Notes: generated by a model not told the origin, from the letters alone. A stretch of 64,000 bases of DNA from Pseudoalteromonas neustonica (GCF_001653135.1 NZ_BDDS01000010.1:1-64000), one strand, 5' to 3'; shown: positions 19,311 through 27,401, counted from the first letter of the stretch. Numbers and translations are program-made.

Positions 19311-19359
19311 GATGGCTGATGGCTGATGGCTGATGGCTGATGGCTGATGGCTGATGGCT
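19311..19359. repeat. Heptanucleotide array (GATGGCT)x7 at the yjbQ stop
   Basis: Seven perfect tandem copies of GATGGCT, 49 bp. The array ends at 19359 and the stop codon of the minus-strand yjbQ remnant is 19360-19362, so the array begins with no gap right after that stop. On the plus strand each junction creates TGA, in all three frames. Confidence 0.95.
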
Positions 19360-19775
19360 TTAAACTTGCCCTTGCAGTGTCGCTATAAGTCTTCTTGTGC
19401 CGCCATGGTCGCGATGCTCACCTAAATAAATGCCTTGCCATGTCCCCAATTGTAAACATCCTTGATTAATAGGAATTGTAAGCTCACACCCTAAGGTACT
19501 ACTTTTGATATGTGCTGGCATATCGTCATCGCCTTCATAATCATGACGATAATAAGGTTGGCACTGGGGTACAAACTTATTGAAATGACTCTCCATATCC
19601 ATACGTACGGATTTTCATTAATCGTTAAGCTGGCAGAAGTGTGTTGAATAAAAAGGTGGAGTAAGCCAATTTTATAATGGGAGATTTCAGGGAGTTGAGT
19701 GAGTATTTCATTATCAATAATATGAAAGCCTCGAGAGCGAGGCTTCAAAACCAGTTGTTTTTGTAACCAACTCAT
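19360..19775 (-). pseudogene. yjbQ: YjbQ/UPF0047 family gene broken by a frameshift
   Basis: Two overlapping minus-strand frames together make one YjbQ protein. The first frame from ATG 19775 reads [18 protein letters not shown] and [12 protein letters not shown]; after about 19605 the match moves to the other frame with [25 protein letters not shown] and [19 protein letters not shown]. Family members read NEN-x-D-P-x-V-R at the junction; here about 10 nt (rest of Asn, plus x-D-P) are missing, which one deletion explains. YjbQ proteins can have thiamine-phosphate-synthase side activity. The remnant start overlaps the cheX stop (ATGA). A sequencing error would have to drop 10 bases, so a real lesion is more likely. 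Confidence 0.85.
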
Positions 19776-20239
19776 ATTTTATCGAAACTGACTTCAATAT
19801 TTGCATTACCTGCATCAGAGGTGAATGGGATGAGTATTTTTGCGCCATCACTTTTATGCGTAATAGTATGGCCTTTACCAGATACAACTATAGGTGTGGC
19901 CATGTCAAAGTCATAACCTTTTTCACCCAGTAGGTTTTTTGCACCACCGGTAACCATGTTGGTTATTTCACCAACCATGTCAGTTACTTCTTCGTCAATT
20001 GAGTCAGGGCGCTCACCTAGCATACGTTCCATAATAGTCAGCGCTAAGCTTTCATCAAAGGTAATAGAAAATGAACCTTTAGTTTGCGGGCCTACCATAC
20101 CTATTAAACCTGAAACATCACCACAGGCAACTTCATCTTTTTTAATTCTAGGCTTACCCGGTTTTAATTCGGTTTGAGCCATTGTACCTAGTACATTTAA
20201 CAGAGACGTTAAAAAAGGATTGATGAACTCTACATTCAT
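19772..20239 (-). CDS. cheX: CheX-like chemotaxis phosphatase
   Basis: 155 residues, CheC/CheX fold. These proteins dephosphorylate CheY-P-type response regulators. The active-site helix motif E-x-x-N is present in [16 protein letters not shown]. The N-terminal segment [20 protein letters not shown] is typical of CheX. No other chemotaxis gene is nearby. Its stop overlaps the yjbQ remnant start by 4 bp, so the two were translationally coupled. The target regulator is unknown. Confidence 0.8.
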   Translation of the reverse strand: MNVEFINPFLTSLLNVLGTMAQTELKPGKPRIKKDEVACGDVSGLIGMVGPQTKGSFSITFDESLALTIMERMLGERPDSIDEEVTDMVGEITNMVTGGAKNLLGEKGYDFDMATPIVVSGKGHTITHKSDGAKILIPFTSDAGNANIEVSFDKI

Positions 20240-20319
20240 TGTTACTTATCCCTTGAGTTGGCAGTTTATACTGCTGTTATAAATTAAAGTGTAGCGGCTA
20301 ATTTGAGCTCTGCACTTAA

Positions 20320-20757
20320 TTATTCCTTACATGAACCACAAATACCATGGGCTTCTATTGTTTGCCCTGATACAGTAAATTCGCTTTCGGCGGCAAGACT
20401 GTTAAGTTCGTGTGAAATCACAGTTGAGTGTAACTCTTTGACAAAACCGCACTTATCACATATTAAAAGTTGTACAGGATGAATGTGGTCAAAATGATGA
20501 CACAGCATAAATGCGTTAGTACTTTCAATTTTGTGGATAAAGCCTAGTTCTGCTAAAAAGTCTAATGCACGATATATCGTCGCAGGTTTAGCCCCTGACT
20601 CAGTGATTTTAAGTTGTTCTAATAAATCATAAGCCCCAACGCCGCCTTGGGCGCTAGCCAGTAGGCGAAATACTTTTTCACGGATCGGTGTAAATCGGGC
20701 GCCACGATTGTCGCATACTTGTTTTGCTTTACTAACGAGTGACTCTATATTCATCAT
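20320..20757 (-). CDS. zur: Fur-family zinc uptake regulator Zur
   Basis: 145 residues (144 if the second Met is used). N-terminal winged helix with GARFTPIREKVFRLL and the recognition region KPATIYRALDFLAELGFIH. The metal-binding half has HHFDHIHPVQLLICDKCG and the C-terminal CGSCK, giving the structural CxxC pairs. The overall pattern and short length fit Zur rather than Fur. It represses zinc uptake genes when zinc is sufficient. A strong Zur-like palindrome lies in this window at 51856-51872. Divergent from marC. Confidence 0.85.
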   Translation of the reverse strand: MMNIESLVSKAKQVCDNRGARFTPIREKVFRLLASAQGGVGAYDLLEQLKITESGAKPATIYRALDFLAELGFIHKIESTNAFMLCHHFDHIHPVQLLICDKCGFVKELHSTVISHELNSLAAESEFTVSGQTIEAHGICGSCKE

Positions 20758-20848
20758 TCTCTTATCCTTACGCTACCGTGATATACTAACATACTGTGTT
20801 GTACTTGCAGCGTTTTTATTAGACAGTTTTATTCTAGGAAGTCTAGCA

Positions 20849-21469
20849 ATGAATGAATTATTAGCGATATTTATCTTCTTTTTTGCGGTTATCGATCCAA
20901 TTGGCACTGTTCCTGTTTTTATTGCTACTACGCGTGGCGACTGTGAGCAGTTTAAGCGTAAAGTAGCTTACAAGGCTGTTGCGGTTTCTGCAGTAGTGTT
21001 GTTGTTTTTTGTTCTGGCGGGAGAGCTGCTTTTAAATGCAATCAAAATTCCACTGTCCGCTTTTCAGATTGCAGGTGGTATTGTCCTACTTTTGTTTGCA
21101 CTATCTATGATTTTTGGTGAAAGTAAGCCTGAAACCGAAATCAAAAGTGTGAGAGATAGTACGGCAACGGCTATATTTCCTTTGGCAATTCCGTCAATTG
21201 CTAGTCCTGGGGCAATGCTCGGGGCTGTGCTTATGACACGTAATAATGAGTATACATGGGTCGAACAATCAATTACTTCAGCTGTCATGCTTGCAGTACT
21301 TGCGGTGGTGTTAGTTTTATTATTGCTAGCGACTCATGTTCATAAGTTAATAGGTGATAGCGGCGCGAGCATTATTAGTCGGATCATGGGATTGATTCTT
21401 ACATCAGTTGCCGTTACGAATATATTAGATGGCATTGCTCATTACTTCGGGTTGCAGGTGTTTTCATAA
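20849..21469 (+). CDS. MarC family integral membrane protein
   Basis: 206 residues from ATG 20849 (AGGAAG upstream); the frame opens earlier at 20708 but has no support. Six hydrophobic segments. The family signature FFFAVIDPIGTVPVF is in the first, with repeated FPLAIPSIASPGAM in the second half, showing the internal duplication of MarC (NAAT) proteins. Despite older annotations, E. coli MarC has no confirmed antibiotic role; amino-acid export has been proposed for the family. A hairpin terminator follows. Confidence 0.88.
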   Translation: MNELLAIFIFFFAVIDPIGTVPVFIATTRGDCEQFKRKVAYKAVAVSAVVLLFFVLAGELLLNAIKIPLSAFQIAGGIVLLLFALSMIFGESKPETEIKSVRDSTATAIFPLAIPSIASPGAMLGAVLMTRNNEYTWVEQSITSAVMLAVLAVVLVLLLLATHVHKLIGDSGASIISRIMGLILTSVAVTNILDGIAHYFGLQVFS

Positions 21470-21514
21470 GTTTGTGATCGATGTTTTTTGATTTGAATGC
21501 TTAAGATTGATGGA

Positions 21515-21546
21515 AGCCCTGCATTTATGTAAAATGTGGGGCTTTT
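21515..21546 (+). terminator. marC terminator
   Basis: AGCCCTGCATTT pairs imperfectly with AAAATGTGGGGCT, followed by TTTTATTT. Confidence 0.75.
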
Positions 21547-21586
21547 ATTTAGCCCTAACTGTTATTAATTACCTGAGGATTTTACT

Positions 21587-21634
21587 TTGAATAGACGCTT
21601 TTCTGTGGCCCCGATGCTTGATGGATGCGATTGA
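21587..21634 (+). pseudogene. dusA 5' stub 1 (probable native dusA start / attL)
   Basis: A TTG start with good ribosome site (TGAGGA) opens a 15-codon frame, MNRRFSVAPMLDGCD, then TGA. Residues SVAPMLD match the start of intact DusA at 28550 ([12 protein letters not shown]). After CTTGAT the DNA switches to GGATGCGATTGA, which is absent from intact dusA but shared with stub 2 at 24276. This is the pattern expected when elements integrate into the 5' end of dusA, a known hotspot; this stub would be the original chromosomal start. Confidence 0.85.
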
Positions 21635-21715
21635 TTATATAATGCCTATGTAATTCAATGGTTTAATTTGAATGGTGTTTTCAGAAAGGGACAAAAGGGG
21701 ACAATAAATGTTCTC

Positions 21716-22279
21716 TTAATATCTGCTCTTATTAATTACATGCTCTAAAAATATAACGTTTTTATCAGGGCTATCCAGCTTTGAACGAATAAATCCATTT
21801 TTTTCCATTACCTTAATTGACCCAATATTATTGACTTCAACACCTCCAATTAGAGAGTGGATGTGCTTATCTAACTATGCCCAATTAACTAGGCCTTTAA
21901 TTAATTCACTTCCATATCCTCTAGCCCAATAAGATTCACCTAATAGATAGCTGATATGTAAATCCAATTGTCCTCTTTTCGTCTCATCGTCATAGAGAAA
22001 AACAAAGCCAATAATCTTATTGTTTGGTTTTAGTTGGATGGATAGAAAACTGCTTTCTTCAATTCTCTGTTTCCACCAATTACTTGCCCCTTTGTAGCTT
22101 GTTATGTTTTGCCACTCACTAGGTAGAGAACTAGTCACAGCTGGCGTTAGTAACTCTAAAACTTTAAGTGTGTATAGTCGTTTACTGTCATCGTCTAATA
22201 TTTGGGACTTAACACTTTTAATTAAAAGTCGTTCAGTATTAAACGCGCATCTTTGCCACAGCGGTAGGAGATCTGTCAT
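21716..22279 (-). pseudogene. GNAT acetyltransferase with in-frame amber stop
   Basis: ATG 22279 opens a RimJ/RimL-type N-acetyltransferase (RLLIKSV, NNKIIGFVFLYDDE, ESYWARGYGSELIKGLVNWA). TAG at 21875-21877 interrupts it. The same frame then continues with clear family sequence (LDKHIHSLIGGVEVNNIGS, VMEKNGF) to TAA at 21716. Total 187 codons, the normal length for the family. A single AAG-to-TAG change would explain the stop. The target of acetylation is unknown. Confidence 0.8.
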
Positions 22280-22387
22280 GGTAAAATTCCTTTGTTAGGA
22301 TTTTTCAAAATATTTGTAATAAAAAATGAGTGACATTACATAGTTTACGTATCACCCATATTTTATTATTAGAGGTGCATTTTATCC

Positions 22388-22792
22388 TTAAAGTGAATCG
22401 GTTGACTTTTCTTTAAAAGATTGCTTAAACTCCATCGTCATTTGATATCCTTTAATTGCAGGCGCTGCAATAGCATTTAAGCAAAGTTGCCCTAACATGA
22501 TTAAAGTTGCCGTTGCTAATGCATCTAATATCCACGCAATGGCAGTACCACCAATACCGATATAACTAGGCATAGTTTCTAATGCTGGGATTGTCTGTAA
22601 TCCAGTTATACCATGTAGGGCTAATGCAACCCAAAAGCCAAAGCAGTAGGGGCATTGCCACGCTTCGTATAAATACGCCAGTGGTCTAGGTAATCTTTCA
22701 ATAATCCAGTTAAACCAGTTTCCCCAATCAGGTAACTTTTCCCACAACAAGATATATATCGAAAGTCCTATAAGCGCGAGTGTAATGTTCAT
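22388..22792 (-). CDS. Small membrane protein, DUF1360-like
   Basis: 134 residues with about three hydrophobic segments: residues 1-17, the region around CPYCFGFWVALALH (about 47-60), and about 85-110. The CPYC-x-x-FW arrangement resembles DUF1360 membrane proteins; this assignment is tentative. The ribosome site GGAG is 6 bases before the ATG. It lies 21 bp downstream of the methyltransferase and is probably co-transcribed with it. Confidence 0.6.
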   Translation of the reverse strand: MNITLALIGLSIYILLWEKLPDWGNWFNWIIERLPRPLAYLYEAWQCPYCFGFWVALALHGITGLQTIPALETMPSYIGIGGTAIAWILDALATATLIMLGQLCLNAIAAPAIKGYQMTMEFKQSFKEKSTDSL

Positions 22793-22813
22793 ATTAATCT
22801 CCTTCAGTTAATA

Positions 22814-23473
22814 TTAAGCTTTATATCCTGTGATTATTGATGCAGTGGCATCTGGTTCACGGTGCTCCGAATTTGAAATATTTGTAAAGCCAGTTTTGTT
22901 CAGTAATTTCACAATACCATTTCTAGTTTTAAGTTCATGTTTGCATGAAGAATTTTCGTTATCTTTATCGTTAGCTTGCTCTTGGCTATATTCAACAGAC
23001 TCTTCCCAAAGATCATCAACAGAGACAAACCGACCTGACGGCTTTAGTATTCTTAGTACTTCATTGAGTCCATCGTTAACATTTACCCAATGATGCAGAG
23101 TATTCACCGCTAACACTAAGTCACAGCTTTCACTTTCAACGGGTATTTTTTCCGCTCCAGCAAGTAGATATGTTACCTGTTGAAAATTGCTGTCTTTTAC
23201 GGTGAGTTTCGTAGCGATTTCAAGCATTTTAGGTGTTGGAGCTATGCCTGTCGCATGTCCTGTTGTGAGGTTACTGGCAATTGCTCTAACAGCAGCTCCG
23301 CTGCCACAACCAATATCTAAAACAATCTCTGTTGGTAATAGATTACAGAATTCAGGAACTTTTTTGTGAAGTAGAAGCTCTCCCCATTGGTCAACGTAAT
23401 CTTCGGTAAGTTTGTCATTCCATGCACTGGCAAGTAGGTCATCTTTATTATCATTCATATTTTCATTAATCAT
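22814..23473 (-). CDS. Class I SAM-dependent methyltransferase
   Basis: 219 residues. Motif I VLDIGCGSGAAVRAI binds SAM (about residue 55); motif II-like VESESCDLVLAVNTLHHWVN and the later LRILKPSGRFVSVDD fit the Methyltransf_11/UbiE-like class. Substrate unknown, probably a small molecule. It is divergent from a MarR regulator, with palindromic operators at both starts, suggesting induction by a compound that the enzyme may modify. One operator (23475-23489) sits directly at its start codon. Confidence 0.8.
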   Translation of the reverse strand: MINENMNDNKDDLLASAWNDKLTEDYVDQWGELLLHKKVPEFCNLLPTEIVLDIGCGSGAAVRAIASNLTTGHATGIAPTPKMLEIATKLTVKDSNFQQVTYLLAGAEKIPVESESCDLVLAVNTLHHWVNVNDGLNEVLRILKPSGRFVSVDDLWEESVEYSQEQANDKDNENSSCKHELKTRNGIVKLLNKTGFTNISNSEHREPDATASIITGYKA

Positions 23474-23474
23474 T

Positions 23475-23489
23475 GTTAGGTTGCCTAAC
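23475..23489. promoter_or_regulatory. Putative MarR operator 1
   Basis: Perfect palindrome GTTAGG-TTG-CCTAAC, 2 bp upstream of the methyltransferase start. It shares the outer GTTAG/CTAAC with the palindrome at 23640. Confidence 0.6.
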
Positions 23490-23510
23490 TATTATGATTA
23501 TTTAAGTTAG

Positions 23511-23523
23511 TTAGTCAAACTAA
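23511..23523. promoter_or_regulatory. Putative MarR operator 2
   Basis: Palindrome TTAGT-CAA-ACTAA in the divergent intergenic region, preceded by a further TTAG half site. Confidence 0.45.
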
Positions 23524-23639
23524 TTTTTGTTTGTAATGTTATTTATGTGAAAAATGTAAGGAGTGACTCTTGCAAATATATGCTGTGAGGTTCGTCATAT
23601 AATTAATAGTTAGTACTTATACAGAAGAAATGTTATTTT

Positions 23640-23654
23640 GTTAGGTAAGCTAAC
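23640..23654. promoter_or_regulatory. Putative MarR operator 3
   Basis: Palindrome GTTAG-GTAAG-CTAAC, 20 bp upstream of the marR-like start codon; fits autoregulation. Confidence 0.6.
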
Positions 23655-23673
23655 TAAATGAAATTGTTTAACT

Positions 23674-24141
23674 ATGGATTTGGAAAACTCACTAATAAAG
23701 TTTCAACGAATGATCTCTAGAACGTGGGATGTTCAAGTGTTTGATAATAAAGAAAGCAGTTTGAGTTACAGTGAATTTGAGTACTTATTATGTGTTCATA
23801 TTGCAGAGAATGCAGAAATTGATCCTGCAAGTGAGAAGCATGATGATAGTACTCATTTATCGGCACTGGCTGCTGAAATGCAGGTGCAAAAATCATCAGC
23901 AAGTTTAATGGTCAATAAGCTTGAAAAACGAGAGTTGATATATCGCGCCACTTGTCAATATGATGCAAGAGCACAGCATATACTATTAACAGAAAAGGGT
24001 CGGAAGTTGTTCTTGAGTATTCAAAGCTCTGTTTATAAGAATTTGGCAAAATCATTTAAAGGTCTTTTGGAAGATAAAGAGTATGATAATTTTGAGCGAA
24101 CCCTAGCAAAGATTTGTGATTCACATCCTAACGAAAAATGA
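23674..24141 (+). CDS. MarR family transcriptional regulator
   Basis: 155 residues. Winged helix-turn-helix in the middle: STHLSALAAEMQVQKSSASL is the recognition region and LEKRELIYRATCQYDARAQH the wing with the conserved Asp-x-Arg. Flanking helices form the dimer interface. No strong ribosome site is visible before ATG 23674. It is divergent from the methyltransferase gene, and three related palindromes lie between them. Ligand unknown. Confidence 0.85.
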   Translation: MDLENSLIKFQRMISRTWDVQVFDNKESSLSYSEFEYLLCVHIAENAEIDPASEKHDDSTHLSALAAEMQVQKSSASLMVNKLEKRELIYRATCQYDARAQHILLTEKGRKLFLSIQSSVYKNLAKSFKGLLEDKEYDNFERTLAKICDSHPNEK

Positions 24142-24176
24142 TAGGAATCAGTCCAATCACTAACGGTAATTAATTT

Positions 24177-24205
24177 TTGTCTAGCCTCGTTAAATCCCGT
24201 ATAAT
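24177..24205 (+). promoter_or_regulatory. Promoter carried at the right end of cargo block 1
   Basis: -35 TTGTCT (24177-24182) and -10 TATAAT (24200-24205) with 17-bp spacing. It would have driven the dusA copy whose start survives at 24276. A near-perfect hairpin CAGATGTTA/TAACGTCTG (24218-24239) follows. Confidence 0.65.
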
Positions 24206-24275
24206 TAGCCAAAATTTCAGATGTTATTTCTAACGTCTGAATCAGGCTTTAATTCACTTATTTGTTGTTAATTAT

Positions 24276-24326
24276 ATGATTTATCACAAGTTATCCGTTG
24301 CACCCATGCTCGATGGATGCGATTGA
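24276..24326 (+). pseudogene. dusA 5' stub 2 (middle junction)
   Basis: ATG 24276 opens [16 protein letters not shown], then TGA (16 codons). KLSVAPMLD is identical to intact DusA residues 4-12; after CTCGAT the DNA becomes GGATGCGATTGA as in stub 1. It marks the junction between two elements integrated one after the other in dusA. Confidence 0.85.
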
Positions 24327-24450
24327 ATGGTTATTTTTATTTGAATTCAAGTATTTAGTGTTTTGTTCGTTTTAATAAGGGACAAAAAGGGATAATGTTA
24401 AGCCCGTGAATAATTAAGGTTTATCTACAGGCTACCTAGCGTGTTTTAAT

Positions 24451-24906
24451 TTATACTTCTTTAAGCATAAATATTGTTTCTTCATTAAAACCTCTATTTA
24501 TATAGATGTCTCTTGCATGTTGATTAGAGGAAAAAACGTTTAAACTAATATTTGTAATATTCAATTCGCGAGCAAATTCTTCAGAATATTTAAGTAGTTT
24601 AGTGCCAATACCAAGTCCTTCATGAGATTTAGGAACGGCCAAAATAGAAATATGCAATAAACTTTTATTGTTAAAAAAGTCTTGTCTTGTTTCTACAAAT
24701 AAAATGCCGACTACTTTGCTTTCTAGCTCTGCGACATACAAATACTGGTTTGATTGACGTTTATTAAAGTAAGCCTCAATAACTTTCAAATCACCCTTTA
24801 CAATTTCTTTATCAGTTCTCCAGTATGGAGTTTCAAAATCAGCAAGCCTCTCAACTATTTTTATAACTTGGGATTTATCTGCTTGACCTGCTTTTCTTAT
24901 TTTCAT
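24451..24906 (-). CDS. GNAT family N-acetyltransferase
   Basis: 151 residues, complete. The acetyl-CoA loop is LGIGTKLLKYSEEFA (Gly-x-Gly region about residue 96), preceded by the beta-4 strand HISILAVPKSHEG and followed by the C-terminal block SSNQHARDIYINRGFNEE. The start overlaps the upstream gene stop by 4 bp (ATGA), so the two are coupled. The substrate cannot be inferred. Confidence 0.85.
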   Translation of the reverse strand: MKIRKAGQADKSQVIKIVERLADFETPYWRTDKEIVKGDLKVIEAYFNKRQSNQYLYVAELESKVVGILFVETRQDFFNNKSLLHISILAVPKSHEGLGIGTKLLKYSEEFARELNITNISLNVFSSNQHARDIYINRGFNEETIFMLKEV

Positions 24907-25232
24907 GTGTCCATCCTTATTGCCTCACTATTACCATAAACGACTTCTTGATGTTCAACATACTTGGGTTTGTCAATAAGAAAATCATCGTCCTTAGGGT
25001 AATATTTTGCCAGATGATAATTTTCACCTGCAAAATTTTTAATCGACTCATAAGAGTCCCAAAAAGTCAGTGTTGTAAAATAAAGTTTATTGTCTTTTTC
25101 TTCTAGCGTTAAAAACGCACCTATATTACCTTTTGTACTCTTATAATCTGCAAAGCCAGTTTGCATTATATAATCTATATATTCATCACGCTTAGATGTG
25201 GGTATTGGTGCAGTCCATTTTCTAGTGATCAT
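24903..25232 (-). CDS. Small dimeric alpha-beta barrel protein, ABM-like
   Basis: 109 residues. The layout (beta strand MITRKWTAPIP, helix KRDEYIDYIMQTG, strand GAFLTLEEKDNKLYFTTLTF, helix around SYESIKNFAGENYHLA) resembles antibiotic biosynthesis monooxygenase-type ferredoxin-like domains. Assignment rests on this pattern only. A good ribosome site (GGAG) precedes ATG 25232. Coupled with the GNAT gene. Confidence 0.6.
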   Translation of the reverse strand: MITRKWTAPIPTSKRDEYIDYIMQTGFADYKSTKGNIGAFLTLEEKDNKLYFTTLTFWDSYESIKNFAGENYHLAKYYPKDDDFLIDKPKYVEHQEVVYGNSEAIRMDT

Positions 25233-25371
25233 TGTTCATCTCCAATGCTGGTAGCTGTTGAAATATTTTAGTTTGTTCTGTTATCACATTTCCTGTATGT
25301 AATATTCATTTAGACTCAGTTAGCATTATTCCGCTAGTTCATCAATGCTATGTACTTTCAGATTAAGCTCC

Positions 25372-26040
25372 TCAACCCTGAATAACATAAATCTGACTAA
25401 TCTTTAAAAACCAATTTTTGCAGTTGCTACTTAACTCATTAATCTCAAATGTATGGCTAGTTGTAAATAACCACTGTAAGCTGCCAAAAACAATGAAATC
25501 TGGGTATAGTGGGCTAGCTCCCCCGATAAATTCAGTTTTGGTTAAATATTTTTCGAGTACACTGAGTTTTGAGAGAAAACTCTCTTTAGCTGTATCGTAA
25601 TTTTCTTGTTGAACATCTTCTAACTTCTTGCCGAAGAAACTTTCCCGCGTTTTTCTAAAGTAAGCTTTATCTTGATCTTGCAAATGGCTATGAATATCTG
25701 CAATTGCCATTTTGGCTATGTCTGAATGTAAAGAATTTGCCCATGCTTCAATAAAAGTTGATAAAACACGTCCTTCATGAGAACTAAATAATGAGGGCTT
25801 TTCAGGATAGTTAGCTTCTAAATACTCAATAACTTTAAAAGAATCATTAATTGCTATGTTCCCATCATAGATAACGGGTACTGTTTTGAATTGACCGTCA
25901 GATATTTTTTGAATGTCAGTAAATGCAGTTTCCACAGCCGAAAAGTCTAATTTTTTATGCAATAAAGCTAAACGTACTCGCCAACAATAAGGACTAAAAA
26001 TGACGTTGTTTTTACCTGCTAATTCATATAATTTGATCAT
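25372..26040 (-). CDS. Glutathione S-transferase family protein
   Basis: 222 residues. N-terminal thioredoxin-like domain with FSPYCWRVRLALLHKKLD at the glutathione site (Ser/Cys region about residues 16-20), the cis-proline segment FKTVPVIYDG and the acidic DSFKVIEYLE. The C-terminal helical domain is complete. The N terminus resembles beta-etherase-like GSTs, but substrate is unknown. Part of a minus-strand run LysE-GST-GST-ABM-GNAT. Confidence 0.82.
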   Translation of the reverse strand: MIKLYELAGKNNVIFSPYCWRVRLALLHKKLDFSAVETAFTDIQKISDGQFKTVPVIYDGNIAINDSFKVIEYLEANYPEKPSLFSSHEGRVLSTFIEAWANSLHSDIAKMAIADIHSHLQDQDKAYFRKTRESFFGKKLEDVQQENYDTAKESFLSKLSVLEKYLTKTEFIGGASPLYPDFIVFGSLQWLFTTSHTFEINELSSNCKNWFLKISQIYVIQG

Positions 26041-26113
26041 GTTTATTTCTCGCTATTTTGATGTGGTGTAGTCACCTTAACTTGGTTGAATAATAAACTT
26101 GAAGCCTTCTCAT

Positions 26114-26758
26114 TTACAGTTGGTTTTGTGTTGATATTTTAGCTACTTCTAATGCTTTAATCGTAGCAGGCCTTTTACTTACTGCTTTCAGCCAGCGTTC
26201 TAGATGCTTAAAGTTAGAAATATCTTGGTTCTGATATTCATGAATTCTTATCCAAGGAAAGCACGCTATGTCAGCAATAGAGTAGAAAGTACCTGCAAGG
26301 TATTCAGTAGATGCTAATTGTTTGTCCATAACACTATATAAACGGCTTGTCTCATTCTGGTATCGCTTTATTGCGTAAGGTACTTCTTCAGTAGCATAAT
26401 GGCTAAAATGATGATTTTGCCCTGCCATTGGTCCAAGTCCAGCAACTTGCCAAGTTAACCACTGAATTACTTTGTATTTATCTTCAGTTGTATTTCCTAT
26501 TAAGTGACCTGTTTTCTCAGCTAAATATTGTAAAATTGCACCGGACTCAAAAATATTTATACTTTTATCACAATCATTTGGCGAGTTATCAACGATTGCA
26601 GGGATCCTTTGGTTTGGACTGATACTTGAAAATTTTTCTGAAAATTGCTCTCCTTCACTAATATTTATCGGGTGAATGTTATATGCTAATTGCAGCTCTT
26701 CAAGCACCATTGTAGCTTTGTGACCATTAGGTGTAGTCCAGTAATATAAGTCGATCAT
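26114..26758 (-). CDS. Glutathione S-transferase, YfcG/Nu-class-like
   Basis: 214 residues. The N terminus YYWTTPNGHKATMVLEEL carries the TxPN motif of YfcG/YghU-type (Nu class) enzymes, which have disulfide reductase activity on glutathione. Cis-proline block NQRIPAIVDN and FESGAILQYLAEKTG follow; the C-terminal domain has the typical WLTWQVAGLGPMAGQ. It lies 17 bp downstream of the LysE gene. Confidence 0.85.
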   Translation of the reverse strand: MIDLYYWTTPNGHKATMVLEELQLAYNIHPINISEGEQFSEKFSSISPNQRIPAIVDNSPNDCDKSINIFESGAILQYLAEKTGHLIGNTTEDKYKVIQWLTWQVAGLGPMAGQNHHFSHYATEEVPYAIKRYQNETSRLYSVMDKQLASTEYLAGTFYSIADIACFPWIRIHEYQNQDISNFKHLERWLKAVSKRPATIKALEVAKISTQNQL

Positions 26759-26774
26759 AGTTACCTCTGTTTTC

Positions 26775-27401
26775 TTAAGTGAATAAATTAGATGTGTTTT
26801 CGATAGTTTGTTTTATTAACAAAACACCGAATGTAAAAAATAGGGCAGCTGATATTTTATTAAAGATATAAGTGAGCTTTTTAAGGTCAATTGATTTTGC
26901 TATACGTGTAAAAACGTATGTATATATGCTGTGCACAATAATCACATTGAATGAGAATATTAGTGATAAGAGAGCAGGTTTGTGAAAGCTAATTGTTTTA
27001 GTATCTAGGTATAAAGGAAATATAAAAATACAAAAGGCAAGCGCTTTAGGGTTCAATAAGCTGATCAGTATTCCATGCTTAAATGAATTAAGTTGTACGT
27101 CTTTTTTATGCTCTTTTGGTACGCTCGTTTGCAAACTGTTAAATGATAGATAGAAAAAATACAGTGAGCCAGTAACGCTAGTTACCAGAAGAGCAAAGTT
27201 TAATGTATTTGCTGCAAAAATAAGGATCAACGTTGCAAATGCAGCCACAAAAAAAATTCCAGTAGCGACCCCGAAAATACCCAAAAACGTTTTAGTTAAC
27301 TTATAATTCAGCGTGTTGTGAATTGTAAATAATACCGCTGGACCTGGGCTTAAAACCGTTATCAAAGATAAAATAAAAAAGCTTATTAAGTATGTGTTCA
27401 T
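26775..27401 (-). CDS. LysE/RhtB family exporter
   Basis: 208 residues with about six hydrophobic segments. The family signature is at the N terminus: ITVLSPGPAVLFTIHNTL, and the mid-protein LLNPKALAFCIFIFPLYL. These transporters export amino acids or related small molecules. First gene of a minus-strand cluster, divergent from a LysR regulator that probably controls it. Good ribosome site (TAGGAG). Confidence 0.87.
   Translation of the reverse strand: MNTYLISFFILSLITVLSPGPAVLFTIHNTLNYKLTKTFLGIFGVATGIFFVAAFATLILIFAANTLNFALLVTSVTGSLYFFYLSFNSLQTSVPKEHKKDVQLNSFKHGILISLLNPKALAFCIFIFPLYLDTKTISFHKPALLSLIFSFNVIIVHSIYTYVFTRIAKSIDLKKLTYIFNKISAALFFTFGVLLIKQTIENTSNLFT

Larger units (their letters stand above)
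21620..24312. mobile_element. Cargo block 1 inserted at dusA (integrase-less)
   Basis: Bounded by dusA stub 1 and dusA stub 2, about 2.7 kb. The left end GATGGATGCGATTGA and a GGGACAAAAGGGGAC motif (21688-21702) recur at the same spacing (67-68 bp) in block 2. The right end carries a promoter and a new dusA start. Contents: a GNAT pseudogene, a membrane protein, a methyltransferase and MarR. No integrase or excisionase gene is seen, so it is either a remnant or moved in trans. Confidence 0.65.

Noticed and set aside
19956-20177. Plus-strand frame antisense to cheX
   Set aside because: Shadow of the strongly coding minus-strand cheX.
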